Assembly: GCA_046590195.1 (NCBI GenBank)
Contig: JBKJTP010000091.1
Location: 1-20,602 of the forward strand
Direction: 5' to 3'
Origin: JBKJTP01 sp046590195
GTDB taxonomy: Bacteria > Bacteroidota > Ignavibacteria > Palsa-1295
DNA: 20,602 nucleotides
Of this stretch, positions 6,699 to 15,180 are shown one piece after another. Position 1 is the first letter of the stretch, and each line of letters starts with the position of its first letter. A program made the translations under genes and the position numbers. Below the pieces are notes generated by a model, which was given only the letters and a program-made list of their open reading frames with translations, ran no database searches and was not told the DNA's origin.

Positions 6699-8624
6699 AT
6701 GAATGTACTTTTAACATCCTCGGACCCTTCGTCGGTCGAGCAGGCGCTCCAGAGCGCAGGACATGCCTGCACGATCGCGACCACGACGACTGCTTTGAAG
6801 CGGTTGAGAAACTCTGCGTCCGATTGTAACGTGATCGCATGCGAGAACGAGGCCACGCTTGGGCTATGGCTCACAGGCCTGAAGGAGTTCACGACGCCTG
6901 CATCCTTCGTTGTGGTCTCTCACTCGGATGAGGTGCTGGCAACCGCGCTCCGCTCCGGTGCTGCGCAAGTGTGTCGAGCAGAGTCACTGTCGCTATTGCC
7001 CGCGATGCTCGAGCGCGCGTGTGCGATCGGAAGTCTCGAGAGATCCGCGAATGCGCTGATCGGCAAAGTGTCTAATCTTGAGGACGATAACACATCGCTT
7101 CTGGAGAATCTCATCGATGTAGTGACCGTGCTCGATATCAAAGGCACGATCACTTACGAGAGCCCTTCGGTCAAGCGTGCACTAGGATACGAGCAGCCTG
7201 ATCTTGTCGGACGCAATGCGTTCACACTGATCCATCCGCTGGATGTGCCTCGCGTCCTTCCCGTATTCATGCTGGGTGTCGCCACGCCGGGTTCTCCCTT
7301 GGCCGCGAAATTCCGGTTCAGACATGCGGACGGATCCTGGGCGTACCTTGAGTCGCTCGGTAAAGCGATCTATACACCTGACGGCATGCGCGTGATGGTC
7401 ACGAGCCGCGTCGTGACGGAAAAAGCACACTTAGTGACTCTTGGCCAGACCGAAACGCGATTTATGAACGTCGTCGAAGCGCTCGGTGAAGGACTGTTTA
7501 TCATCGATAAGAATTCTCGCATCAACTATGTCAATAGCCGGATGACGCAGCTCTCCGGATTTGCGCAAGAAGAACTGATCGGTAATTTTGCTACAGAACT
7601 GCTCGATGACGAAGCACGCATGAAGTTCGAACAATCTCGAGCACTCTCACTTAGCGGTAAAAGCGATGAACTCGAACTGCAGATGCGACGCAAGAACGGC
7701 AACTCGTTCTGGACGATGATGCACGTCACCCCTTTCGTCGATCACGAAGGAGTGATCATCGGTACACTGGCAGCCTGCACGAACGTCACGGAGCGAAAGA
7801 TCGCAGAAAAGAAGCTCGATGAGGCCCGCGTGCAGTTAGAGAATCGTGTCGTTGAACTTGCGCGCGCGAAGGACAAAGCCGAAGAGATGTCACGGCTCAA
7901 GTCGGCATTCCTCGCTAACATGAGTCACGAGATCCGCACACCGATGAACTCGATCCTCGGATTTTCTTCAGTGCTCCGCGAGCAGCTTGAAGGCTCCGAG
8001 TCGGAGGAATTTGCAGCGATGATCGAGTCAAGCGGCAAGCGATTGCTGAATACGATCAACGGCATTCTCGATCTTGCTCGTATCGAATCGAACAAGATGG
8101 AACTGCATCCTGCTCCGATCAACCTGGTCACAGAGATCGAAGACATTCTGCACACCCTTCAGCCGCTGGCAATACAGAAGGGGATCGATCTACGCTTCGC
8201 ACCGACAAAGAAACTTGAACAAGCTATCGTAGAGATCGACCCGATGGGGCTTGCGCAGATCGTGACCAATCTTGCCGGAAACGCGATCAAGTTCACTGAA
8301 CGTGGCTTTGTTGAGGTCTTGGCAGATATCGAACACTCCAACCAACGAGATGAGAAGCTGACGGGTATCACACTTTATGTGATCGATTCAGGCATTGGCA
8401 TCAGCGAGGAATTTATTCCGCATATCTTCGACGAGTTCAAACAGGAATCGAGTGGATGGGCACGTGACTACGAAGGCACTGGGCTCGGACTAACGATCAC
8501 GAAGCGGCTTGTGGATCTGCTTGGCGGAGAGATCTCGGTGATGAGTTCGAGAGGCAGCGGGGCTACATTCAAAGTCTTTTTGCCATGTCGGATTCGGTCA
8601 ACTAACGAATACGTGACGAAATGA
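6699..8624 (+). CDS. Soluble PAS-PAS sensor histidine kinase with degenerate N-terminal receiver
   Basis: 641 residues from ATG 6699; the open frame extends upstream to 6609 but those 30 residues look non-coding. Residues 1-115 resemble a response-regulator fold (MNVLLTSSD..., VVVSHSDEVLATALRSGAAQV) but the phospho-acceptor Asp expected in the stretch CNVIACENEA is missing. PAS domains cover about 134-245 and 250-365, followed by a coiled-coil linker. The HisKA box FLANMSHEIRTPMNS carries the phosphorylated H410. The ATPase domain has the N box (AGNAIKF, about 525-531), G1 (DSGIGI, about 563), F box (IFDEFKQE) and G2 (GTGLGLTI, about 593). There is no membrane segment, so it senses a cytoplasmic signal through PAS. 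No cognate response regulator is adjacent. Cotranscription with the peroxidase gene 150 bp downstream is possible but a weak hairpin lies between. Confidence 0.9.
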   Translation: MNVLLTSSDPSSVEQALQSAGHACTIATTTTALKRLRNSASDCNVIACENEATLGLWLTGLKEFTTPASFVVVSHSDEVLATALRSGAAQVCRAESLSLLPAMLERACAIGSLERSANALIGKVSNLEDDNTSLLENLIDVVTVLDIKGTITYESPSVKRALGYEQPDLVGRNAFTLIHPLDVPRVLPVFMLGVATPGSPLAAKFRFRHADGSWAYLESLGKAIYTPDGMRVMVTSRVVTEKAHLVTLGQTETRFMNVVEALGEGLFIIDKNSRINYVNSRMTQLSGFAQEELIGNFATELLDDEARMKFEQSRALSLSGKSDELELQMRRKNGNSFWTMMHVTPFVDHEGVIIGTLAACTNVTERKIAEKKLDEARVQLENRVVELARAKDKAEEMSRLKSAFLANMSHEIRTPMNSILGFSSVLREQLEGSESEEFAAMIESSGKRLLNTINGILDLARIESNKMELHPAPINLVTEIEDILHTLQPLAIQKGIDLRFAPTKKLEQAIVEIDPMGLAQIVTNLAGNAIKFTERGFVEVLADIEHSNQRDEKLTGITLYVIDSGIGISEEFIPHIFDEFKQESSGWARDYEGTGLGLTITKRLVDLLGGEISVMSSRGSGATFKVFLPCRIRSTNEYVTK

Positions 8625-8628
8625 CATG

Positions 8629-8654
8629 CTAAACTCCAGGTTTAGTATTTATTT
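8629..8654 (+). terminator. Weak AT-rich hairpin after the kinase gene
   Basis: CTAAAC (8629-8634), loop TCCAG, GTTTAG (8640-8645), then TATTTATTT. The stem is only 6 bp and AU-rich, so at best a leaky terminator; placed 5 bp after the kinase stop codon. Confidence 0.3.
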
Positions 8655-8776
8655 CGTCCCTACTGTGTAACTTTGTAGCCGTTCGTGGTTTGCTTAATGG
8701 TACCGTTCTATCTTAAATGATCGAGCAGTCTTCGTTTGAGTTGTCCGTGTATCAATCTTCTCCCCACAAAGAGACC

Positions 8777-9874
8777 ATGAACCTCTTCTCGTTCGATCGA
8801 TCGAAGATCGCTTTAAAGAGCGCACGCACGTTTACTGCTGCGATCGCCGCGTTCACTGTGTTCGGGCTTGCTTCCTGCTCCGAGGACAACGCCCCTGGCA
8901 ACACCATTACGGAGAACAAGCCAGATCAGCCGTTCGTACATCCGATCGATTTTCCGGCGGTCATCCACCCTGCCGACAATCAGCCGTCTGCAGCGAAGAT
9001 CGATCTCGGTAGAAGGCTCTTCTACGATAAGCGATTAAGTCTTAACAGCACACATTCCTGCGGCACCTGCCATGAAGCCGATAAGGGCTTTGCGCTGGTA
9101 AGCAATGTCCAGTCTGACAAGCGCGGTGCGCAATCTCGGCAGGCGATGGGCGTTATCAACGTCGCGTACAACTCTGCATTTTTATGGGATAGCTCGTTCA
9201 CCACACTCGAAGAACAAGTGGAAGGGCCATTCAAGAGCAGCCACGAATTCAATCAGACGCCAGATTCCGCCGTTCGCAAGCTGACGAACATTGGTGATCC
9301 GATCTACACCGATCTCTTCACCAAGTCTTTCGGCGACCAGACGATCACGTTCGAAAGGATCGCAAAGGCGATCGCAACCTTCGAGCGTACGTTCATCTCT
9401 GGCAACAGCTCGTTCGATCGCTACAATCGCGGACAAACAACCGCGATGACCCCGCAGCAGATCAACGGCTTAAGGCTCTTCATGGATACAACGGAGACGA
9501 ACTGCCTGCATTGCCACTCTGACTATAACTTCAGCGATGGCAGCATGCACAGCACAGGTCTAGAAGAGCACTACTCGGATGGTGGTCTTCAGACGATCAC
9601 AGGACGTGAAGAAGACAACGGCAAGTTCAGAACGCCAACGCTTCGCAACATTCGTGAGACGGGACCATACATGCACGACGGCCGCTTCAAGACGCTGATC
9701 GAAGTGATAAGGCATTACAATGAAGGTGGTAAAGGCAATCGCACACAGGATCAGCACATCAGAAAGCTCCATTTGACCGATGGCGAGATGGAAGATCTAC
9801 GCGCCTTTCTCGAAGGACTCAGCGATGAGCAATTCCTGACTCGCAAGGATCTAAAGAATCCATGGCTCCAGTAG
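8777..9874 (+). CDS. Diheme cytochrome-c peroxidase family lipoprotein
   Basis: 365 residues from ATG 8777, preceded by AAAGAGA. Residues 1-33 are a lipoprotein signal (basic N-region, TFTAAIAAFTVFGLAS) with lipobox Cys C34. The mature protein belongs to the CcpA/MauG family of diheme peroxidases that reduce hydrogen peroxide to water with electrons from small c-type cytochromes. Heme-binding motifs are C95-G-T-C98-H99 and C243-L-H-C246-H247; the usual spacing between them (about 148 residues) and the conserved blocks LGRRLFYDKRLS, FKTPTLRNI-like FRTPTLRNIRETGPYMHDGRF and VIRHYNEGG are present. Met ligands cannot be assigned with confidence. The lipid anchor fixes it to a membrane facing the periplasm. 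A strong terminator follows at 9901. Confidence 0.93.
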   Translation: MNLFSFDRSKIALKSARTFTAAIAAFTVFGLASCSEDNAPGNTITENKPDQPFVHPIDFPAVIHPADNQPSAAKIDLGRRLFYDKRLSLNSTHSCGTCHEADKGFALVSNVQSDKRGAQSRQAMGVINVAYNSAFLWDSSFTTLEEQVEGPFKSSHEFNQTPDSAVRKLTNIGDPIYTDLFTKSFGDQTITFERIAKAIATFERTFISGNSSFDRYNRGQTTAMTPQQINGLRLFMDTTETNCLHCHSDYNFSDGSMHSTGLEEHYSDGGLQTITGREEDNGKFRTPTLRNIRETGPYMHDGRFKTLIEVIRHYNEGGKGNRTQDQHIRKLHLTDGEMEDLRAFLEGLSDEQFLTRKDLKNPWLQ

Positions 9875-9900
9875 TCATCTAGACTTCAGCATAAGAATAA

Positions 9901-9923
9901 GGCGCGGTTACCGCGCCTTTTTT
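9901..9923 (+). terminator. Rho-independent terminator after the peroxidase gene
   Basis: GGCGCGG (9901-9907), loop TTA, CCGCGCC (9911-9917), then TTTTTT. A perfect 7-bp GC stem with U-tract, 26 bp after the peroxidase stop codon. Confidence 0.93.
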
Positions 9924-10009
9924 ATGTCGTGCAGTAAAGGGATGTGATCGCTCATAATCATGACCGACTATGCGAACTTGTCTGTCCAGAAGTAAATTTG
10001 CAAGCATGC

Positions 10010-11494
10010 ATGACGAACTTTCAGCGAACTTCTCACCCGAACAGCCCACAGCTCTGGATCTACGGATTCTGGGCGCTGACCTTTGCGGTGATCCTGCCAG
10101 TCTGGCTGCTGGAGTATCTGCCGCTCGTCGATCTACCGCTACACATAGCACGAGCGCACGTGCTACATGCCTATGGCTCAAACCCATTTCTAAAGCAGGT
10201 CTATGATCTAGTGATCGAGCCGATACCTAACGTCGGGGCCGAGGTCGTGATGATGGGATTGCAGTGGATCCTACCGATCGGCATCGCAATGAAGCTTATG
10301 ATCAGCGTGATCTTGCTACTGTTTTGTACAGGCATCCGTGAGATCTTCCGCATATTTGCGAGCGAAGTGCAATGGCTGCCGCTGCTCGCGCCGCTCATTG
10401 CCTATCACACGATGTTCGTGTACGGCTTCCTGAATTACGTTCTCGGTCTCGGGCTGTTCTTCTGGACTTTCAGTTTGTGGTATCGCTGGTCATCAGGCAA
10501 AAGCTCGATCATCAATTACCTTTCGATAGCGCTACTTGCGGCCGCCTGCTACTTTGCTCATCTGTCGTCTTACGCGTTCTTAGGCGTTACGATCAGCACG
10601 GTGCTCGCGTATGAGTTGATTGCAAAGACAGGCCTCTTCATGTCGCGCCTGAAGCTGGCGCTTGCATCCTCGATCCCGATGATCCTCTTCGTGCTCTTCA
10701 TGGGTGGAAGCGGCACTAATAGCGGCGTGGCTTTCAGCGATCTGCGAGGCAAGTTCACAACGCTGCTCATGCTCATCACGAGCTATGACAAGACATTCGA
10801 TCTCGTGCTTCTGATTGCGCTTGTCGTGATCGTTCTGATCGCATTCTTTAGCGCAAGGAACCGTGAGATCAACAAGCAAGCGATGACGCTTGCAGTGGTA
10901 TTCGCGATATGCTTCGCGCTCTGTCCCGCAACCCTTTTCACTTCGAATCTTGCGGATGCCCGGCTTGTGCCCGTGCTCTACGTCTTCCTGCTCTGCGCTG
11001 TTCGGCTGGAGTTCAAGCCAATGATTGCGACAGCGTTGGTCGCGACTCTGCTGATCGCATTCAGTATTCGCAGTCTTCTCATCGTCCAGGATTGGAATAC
11101 GCTGAGCAGCGAATTGGATAGGCAACTGAAGATAGCAGAAGTGCTGCCGGAGGGATCGCATGTTCGTCCGCTGTACTACTACGAGGATGTCGTGCTAAAC
11201 AAGCAAGAGCGGCCTTTCAGGCACATGCTCTCGTACAAGATGATCGATCGCGATCTTGTGCTTGCGAGCTTCATCGGTCTGCCAGGACAGCAGCCCATTG
11301 TATTCAAGCAGCAGCCAACGCCGGTGTTGCTCGAGAAGTCAATTCCATTGACGAACGTGGGGCTGGACACATTGCAACGCGACTACGATTACATCTGGGC
11401 ATACAAGTTATTGCCCGCAGCTGACAGCATCCTTGCACTACGATATCAAAGCATCGTGCGCAAGAAAGATGTAACCGTTTACAAGATCCGCTAG
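10010..11494 (+). CDS. Polytopic membrane protein, GT-C glycosyltransferase-like
   Basis: 494 residues from ATG 10010; the frame extends upstream to a GTG at 9944 but the added 22 residues lack hydrophobic or conserved character. About ten hydrophobic helices alternate with short loops over residues 17-400, followed by a soluble C-terminal domain (about 400-494). The first loop carries LVDLPLHIARAHVL with D41 and H45, reminiscent of the acidic residue in the first extracytoplasmic loop of GT-C glycosyltransferases that use polyprenyl-phosphate sugars. The N-terminal pattern (W..YLPLVDLP.H.AR) is shared by a group of uncharacterised bacterial membrane proteins of about 500 residues. Substrate unknown. 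Its stop lies 3 bp from that of the convergent MoxR gene with no hairpin between, so the two transcripts may overlap at their ends. Confidence 0.7.
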   Translation: MTNFQRTSHPNSPQLWIYGFWALTFAVILPVWLLEYLPLVDLPLHIARAHVLHAYGSNPFLKQVYDLVIEPIPNVGAEVVMMGLQWILPIGIAMKLMISVILLLFCTGIREIFRIFASEVQWLPLLAPLIAYHTMFVYGFLNYVLGLGLFFWTFSLWYRWSSGKSSIINYLSIALLAAACYFAHLSSYAFLGVTISTVLAYELIAKTGLFMSRLKLALASSIPMILFVLFMGGSGTNSGVAFSDLRGKFTTLLMLITSYDKTFDLVLLIALVVIVLIAFFSARNREINKQAMTLAVVFAICFALCPATLFTSNLADARLVPVLYVFLLCAVRLEFKPMIATALVATLLIAFSIRSLLIVQDWNTLSSELDRQLKIAEVLPEGSHVRPLYYYEDVVLNKQERPFRHMLSYKMIDRDLVLASFIGLPGQQPIVFKQQPTPVLLEKSIPLTNVGLDTLQRDYDYIWAYKLLPAADSILALRYQSIVRKKDVTVYKIR

Positions 11495-11497
11495 CCT

Positions 11498-12871
11498 TTA
11501 CTGGAAGTGCTCGGGTGCGGCGGCGAAGACGGTCTTGACCTCTTTCTCAAGTGTTGCCTTGAGCTGCTTCAGATCGTCAGTAGCAGGGTGGAGGCTCTCT
11601 AGGAAGCCTTCGGCCAAGCGGCGCTTGTGGGCCATGGACTTGTCAGTCACGCCGAGCGTCTCCTTCGCCCAATCGAAGAATCCGCGTTTGGCTTTCACAC
11701 CTGTGAACTCAACAAGCGGTTGATCCATCAGCGCCGGATCCTTCTTGTACTTCGTGAGAAGCTCCTCGAGTTGCAGCATCGATGCAAGCTGCTCGAAACC
11801 ATTCGATGCAGCATAGAGCTGGTTCAGCGTCTCGAATGATTTCTTGAAGAGGGTCTTTTGCTCTGCGATGCCAGCAGTGCACAGCAGGAAGTGCAGACGA
11901 TCAATGTCAGCACGCACCACATGGTCGCGGCCATGCAGGAATGCAATGGAGCGCACGAGATCTATTGCTTTGGCCTGCGTGCGTGGCGAGATGTAATAAT
12001 CTTTCGAGCGGCCGAAATCCACACCGCGCATCTCGGCATCAGGACGCTCTTTCATCAGACGGTTGCGCTGCACTTCGTAATGCCTAATTACCAAGTTCAT
12101 AAAGTAGAGCATGTCCGGTGGGAATTGGATCATCTGCTCTGGCACCAGACCTTTGATGATGCTCGTAGCATGATTCAACTCTTCGTAAGAGATCTTCTTT
12201 TCGGGCTTTGCGACTCCGCCCGAGTGCATTAGATACTGTTGACCGATCTTATACTGCGCGACTGGATCTTTGTCCGGAATGATCAGCGCCTTAAAGAGGA
12301 AGCGATCGAGCAACGCTTCGGTGATCTCCGAGATGCGGAGATAGTTAGTAGCAGCGACAACTGTATGTATCGGCGATGGCATGCGTTGCACGCCACGAAC
12401 AAGCTCCCGCTCGTTCAACAGTGAGAGCAGTGCACGCAGCGTGTAATCATTCGCATCGAAGATCTCATCGATGAAGCCGAACTCGCTTTCAACAAGCGAG
12501 CCTTCGGTGTTGTGAATGATGCGGCCCTTCTTCAGCTCTTCGAGATCGAGTCCGCCGAAATAAGTATCCGGCTGCTGCTCCTTGCTCGCCTGCACCTTGA
12601 AGATCTTCGCACCTTCGAACATCGCGAAGACTTGCTCCGCAAGCAGCGTCTTACCGACGCCCGTGCGGCTTTCGATCAGGATGTGCTCGCCGAGCAACAT
12701 CGCGAGGAAGATCTGCTCGACGACCTCTTTACGGTTGATGACACGGCCCTGCACGAATTCCATCGCGCTGCGAAGATCCTTGATGATCTTCTGCGTGTCG
12801 TACTTCGCGCTCGCGCCGTTCATTGTGCCACGGCTACGCGTTTCGCGTTCTGTGATCTCGTTTACTGTCAT
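11498..12871 (-). CDS. MoxR-family AAA+ ATPase
   Basis: 457 residues if started at ATG 12869-12871, which has GGAAAGA 7 bp upstream; the frame is open 13 codons further. The AAA+ core shows a Walker A loop with a noncanonical first residue (S68 instead of Gly; SRTGVGKT, K74), Walker B FGFIDE (D135, E136), sensor 1 AATN and an arginine-finger region LLDRFLFKAL. MoxR ATPases act as chaperones that load metals or partners into proteins, often with a von Willebrand factor A protein encoded next to them. No such vWA gene is adjacent here; the neighbours are a GT-C-like membrane protein and secreted proteins. The C-terminal 100 residues form a helical extension resembling RavA-type lid and tail regions. 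A pair of palindromes lies in its leader. Confidence 0.88.
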   Translation of the reverse strand: MTVNEITERETRSRGTMNGASAKYDTQKIIKDLRSAMEFVQGRVINRKEVVEQIFLAMLLGEHILIESRTGVGKTLLAEQVFAMFEGAKIFKVQASKEQQPDTYFGGLDLEELKKGRIIHNTEGSLVESEFGFIDEIFDANDYTLRALLSLLNERELVRGVQRMPSPIHTVVAATNYLRISEITEALLDRFLFKALIIPDKDPVAQYKIGQQYLMHSGGVAKPEKKISYEELNHATSIIKGLVPEQMIQFPPDMLYFMNLVIRHYEVQRNRLMKERPDAEMRGVDFGRSKDYYISPRTQAKAIDLVRSIAFLHGRDHVVRADIDRLHFLLCTAGIAEQKTLFKKSFETLNQLYAASNGFEQLASMLQLEELLTKYKKDPALMDQPLVEFTGVKAKRGFFDWAKETLGVTDKSMAHKRRLAEGFLESLHPATDDLKQLKATLEKEVKTVFAAAPEHFQ

Positions 12872-12896
12872 GGGGTCTTTCCGGCTACCCGATATT

Positions 12897-12937
12897 GGGG
12901 ATTCAGACAACCCCTCGTTTGGGGGTTCAACAACCCC
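12897..12937. promoter_or_regulatory. Two tandem palindromes upstream of the MoxR gene
   Basis: GGGGATTCAGACAACCCC (12897-12914) and GGGGTTCAACAACCCC (12922-12937), with centres 24 bp apart. The inner arms GGGGTT/AACCCC of the second are perfect over 6 bp, the first is perfect over 4 bp. They lie 26-66 bp upstream of the preferred MoxR start on the minus strand and would be in its leader RNA or promoter. Each resembles the operator half-site arrangement of a dimeric regulator, or two RNA hairpins. No U-tract follows, so they are not terminators. Confidence 0.45.
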
Positions 12938-13005
12938 TAAAGATACGAAATGGGAAAGGAGATCGCTGAAAATCTACTTCGGCGACTCCTCACGCCGAGA
13001 TGCGG

Positions 13006-14010
13006 CTATTCTTCCTCGACCGCGCGTCTGGTATAAATGCGCACCACCATACTGGAAGTCTGTTTGGTTATCGGGTCGCGCAGAGTGACCAGGATGATCT
13101 TTCCTCCGTTGGCCGTGATCTCTTTGGTTTTGTCGGTTTGGCGAAGGCCGAAATCGAAAGTGAGTTCTTTCGACGGACCCGAACTCCTCAACGGCTCGGA
13201 CGCGAAGACGGAGAAGGGATCTTCCCCTCGATCGATCCACGAAGAGATCATCTGGGCAGTATCCTCAAAGTACCCATTCGATTCGACGGTAAATATTCTG
13301 CTCACCGAAGGGACATAAAAATTAGGCTGCAAGCCAAGAGCAGCGCGGAAGAAGGCAGGCTGACCCACCTCCATATCTACTGCCGGCATGACCCGAAACG
13401 GAGGATACTTCACTTTCCCGGTGTACTCGGTGAGCGTCACCGTTTTTCCCGTTAACGGCGCAATGTAGTCGATCGTGAGCCGCGCCTGCTTGCCGACGCT
13501 CGTGTGAATGTCGGGCCTGTATACCAAAGTCGGCTCAGCTACATGCGCAACAACGGAGTCGTCTAGTGTGAGCGTAAGCTTATATTCTCCGTCGAGTCCG
13601 GGTTGTTTGACGCGGATGGGCGCATCAATGCCTGAGTAAAACAAACCTTTCTTAAGATTGGTAAGAAAGCGATCTGCGATCAACGCGCGCGGCGTGACCA
13701 CGAACATTGCTCGCTGATCCGACTGCGCGCCCTTGACAACGATCTGAAAGCTCTTTCCTGTATCGCCGATCGAGGGTTGCCAATTCCAGAGCCATCGTTG
13801 AGATGTGTTGTCGAAGGTGAGTTGGCCCGGTCCTTCTAGCACGTGCAACATCGTCGACTTCGACTCTGCACCTTCGACGATGATCGCGACATAATTCGGA
13901 ACACCGACAACAGCCCCAACCGATCGCTGCACGGTTGATAGCTTCACCTGGCTGTTCGCAGAACTAGTGAAGGAAGCAAGCAGGAGGATAAGATAGAGGA
14001 ATCGCTTCAT
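13006..14010 (-). CDS. Secreted protein with Ig-like (cadherin-like) N-terminal domain
   Basis: 334 residues from ATG 14008-14010 (an upstream in-frame ATG at 14046 would place residues ahead of the signal). MKRFLYLILLLASFTSSANSQ is a signal peptide. The next about 90 residues contain FDNTSQRWLWNWQPSIGDTGKSFQIVV, the pattern of Ig-like repeats that introduce a domain with a conserved Trp and a Gly-Lys turn (LTFD....W.W.P...D.G..F). The rest is predominantly beta-strand and resembles no named family that I recognise. It ends RIYTRRAVEEE. It is likely periplasmic or attached to the outer membrane; no lipobox is present. It lies downstream of the outer-membrane barrel gene with a 73-bp gap and may be a partner of it. 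Confidence 0.65.
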   Translation of the reverse strand: MKRFLYLILLLASFTSSANSQVKLSTVQRSVGAVVGVPNYVAIIVEGAESKSTMLHVLEGPGQLTFDNTSQRWLWNWQPSIGDTGKSFQIVVKGAQSDQRAMFVVTPRALIADRFLTNLKKGLFYSGIDAPIRVKQPGLDGEYKLTLTLDDSVVAHVAEPTLVYRPDIHTSVGKQARLTIDYIAPLTGKTVTLTEYTGKVKYPPFRVMPAVDMEVGQPAFFRAALGLQPNFYVPSVSRIFTVESNGYFEDTAQMISSWIDRGEDPFSVFASEPLRSSGPSKELTFDFGLRQTDKTKEITANGGKIILVTLRDPITKQTSSMVVRIYTRRAVEEE

Positions 14011-14083
14011 AGGCGTTAGGAAGATACTGAGTACTAAAGAATGCACTCTCTAGCGTTGCTCTAAGCGCCTGCCAACTCGCGAA

Positions 14084-15016
14084 CTACCACGCCATGTTCA
14101 GAAAGAGGCCACTCACGAAAGCTCGCTCGAGTCCATCAACATGCGCCTTGCTCACGATCGGTGCTGCGACATAGATCCCCAGCGAGCCGTTCTCGATCAC
14201 TTGCACGCTCAAGGATCCACCAAGATTGATGGTCAGTCCCTTCGTGCTTTCATAGCCGAATATCTCACTAGTTGGATTGCCGTGAAGTTGATCGTCAGCA
14301 AGATGCTGGATGAAGCTGGCGTCGAGTCCGCCATTGATGGTCGCGCCAAGTTTCCCACGCATGCGAAGTGCGAGAGCTATGTCATCGGCACGAATAAGAT
14401 GAAGCGCGTTCTGCTCACCAAAAGTCGTCTCGTATGCGATGGTACCGCCGTATGACAGTGCGTCGTCGCCCGCATCATAGCTCACTCCGCTCAGAAAAGC
14501 TGGCACTCCCAGGGTGCTCTGCATCTCCTGTGGTCTATCCTCGTAAAGCTTTGTCAGCGGCTGCGACCAGGCAAGATTGAGCTTGAGCCCCGAAGCGAGC
14601 TCATCAACAGGGATCGTCATGGTTAGCCGCGCATCGCCGAGTGCGTAGTGCCGTGAGATCTTATTCGTCTCCACCGTCACGTGCTGGATAACAGGCTGCT
14701 TTCCACCGCCTCTAACCACCGACTGTGCAAGCAGTGCATCATTCGTGTATCTGGCACTTGCGACACGATAAAGCAAGCTCAGATCGAGCTTGACCAGATC
14801 GAGATCGTAACCGATCTTCGGGACCGTCTCGAGGTAGGAGTAATCATGTCCGAGAGCGAAGACCTGGGTTAGTCCAGCTGTGAATCGGTGTGAGCCATCC
14901 GGCGAGGCGCTGCTGTGTCCGCCAAGGGTGCAAACGCCGGCGTCTGAGCAGCCGCCTTGTGCACGGGCCGAGGTAACGAAAACAATAAATGTAAGACAGA
15001 GGAGTAATTTGATCAT
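14084..15016 (-). CDS. Outer-membrane beta-barrel protein
   Basis: 310 residues from ATG 15014-15016: MIKLLLCLTFIVFVTSARAQ is a signal peptide. The mature N-terminus carries GGCSDAGVCTLGG, a conserved-looking pair of cysteines likely joined by a disulfide. The body alternates polar and hydrophobic residues in strands of 10-12 (VKLDLSLLYRV, ARLTMTIPV, LKLNLAWSQPL, TINLGGSLSVQV) and ends SGLFLNMAW with a terminal aromatic residue, the signature for insertion by the BAM machinery. This identifies a barrel of perhaps 12-14 strands; the cargo is not known. It shares a 164-bp divergent spacer with the E1 dehydrogenase gene. Confidence 0.75.
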   Translation of the reverse strand: MIKLLLCLTFIVFVTSARAQGGCSDAGVCTLGGHSSASPDGSHRFTAGLTQVFALGHDYSYLETVPKIGYDLDLVKLDLSLLYRVASARYTNDALLAQSVVRGGGKQPVIQHVTVETNKISRHYALGDARLTMTIPVDELASGLKLNLAWSQPLTKLYEDRPQEMQSTLGVPAFLSGVSYDAGDDALSYGGTIAYETTFGEQNALHLIRADDIALALRMRGKLGATINGGLDASFIQHLADDQLHGNPTSEIFGYESTKGLTINLGGSLSVQVIENGSLGIYVAAPIVSKAHVDGLERAFVSGLFLNMAW

Positions 15017-15180
15017 GGTAATTTGCAACACCAAGCCTGAGAGAAAGCTCTGAATTTCGGCCAAAAGGGGTGCAAAAGTGCCCAAGCCCACTCATGCTTG
15101 CGGCTGCCCGGTCTCTGCCACTAATCCGTTTGCGGCTCTGTTTAGGGCGCCTACCTCTAAATCGACTTTTTACCCTGATA

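Noticed and set aside
10580..11161. 193-codon open frame on the minus strand inside the GT-C-like membrane gene
   Set aside because: It is a shadow frame antisense to a strongly hydrophobic membrane-protein gene; its His/Glu/Gln/Arg-rich composition is what antisense of such sequence yields.
12976..12999. Inverted repeat CGGCG...CGCCG after the Ig-like protein gene
   Set aside because: The stem is only 5-6 bp with an 8-nt loop and a weak T-run on the minus strand; not enough to call a terminator.
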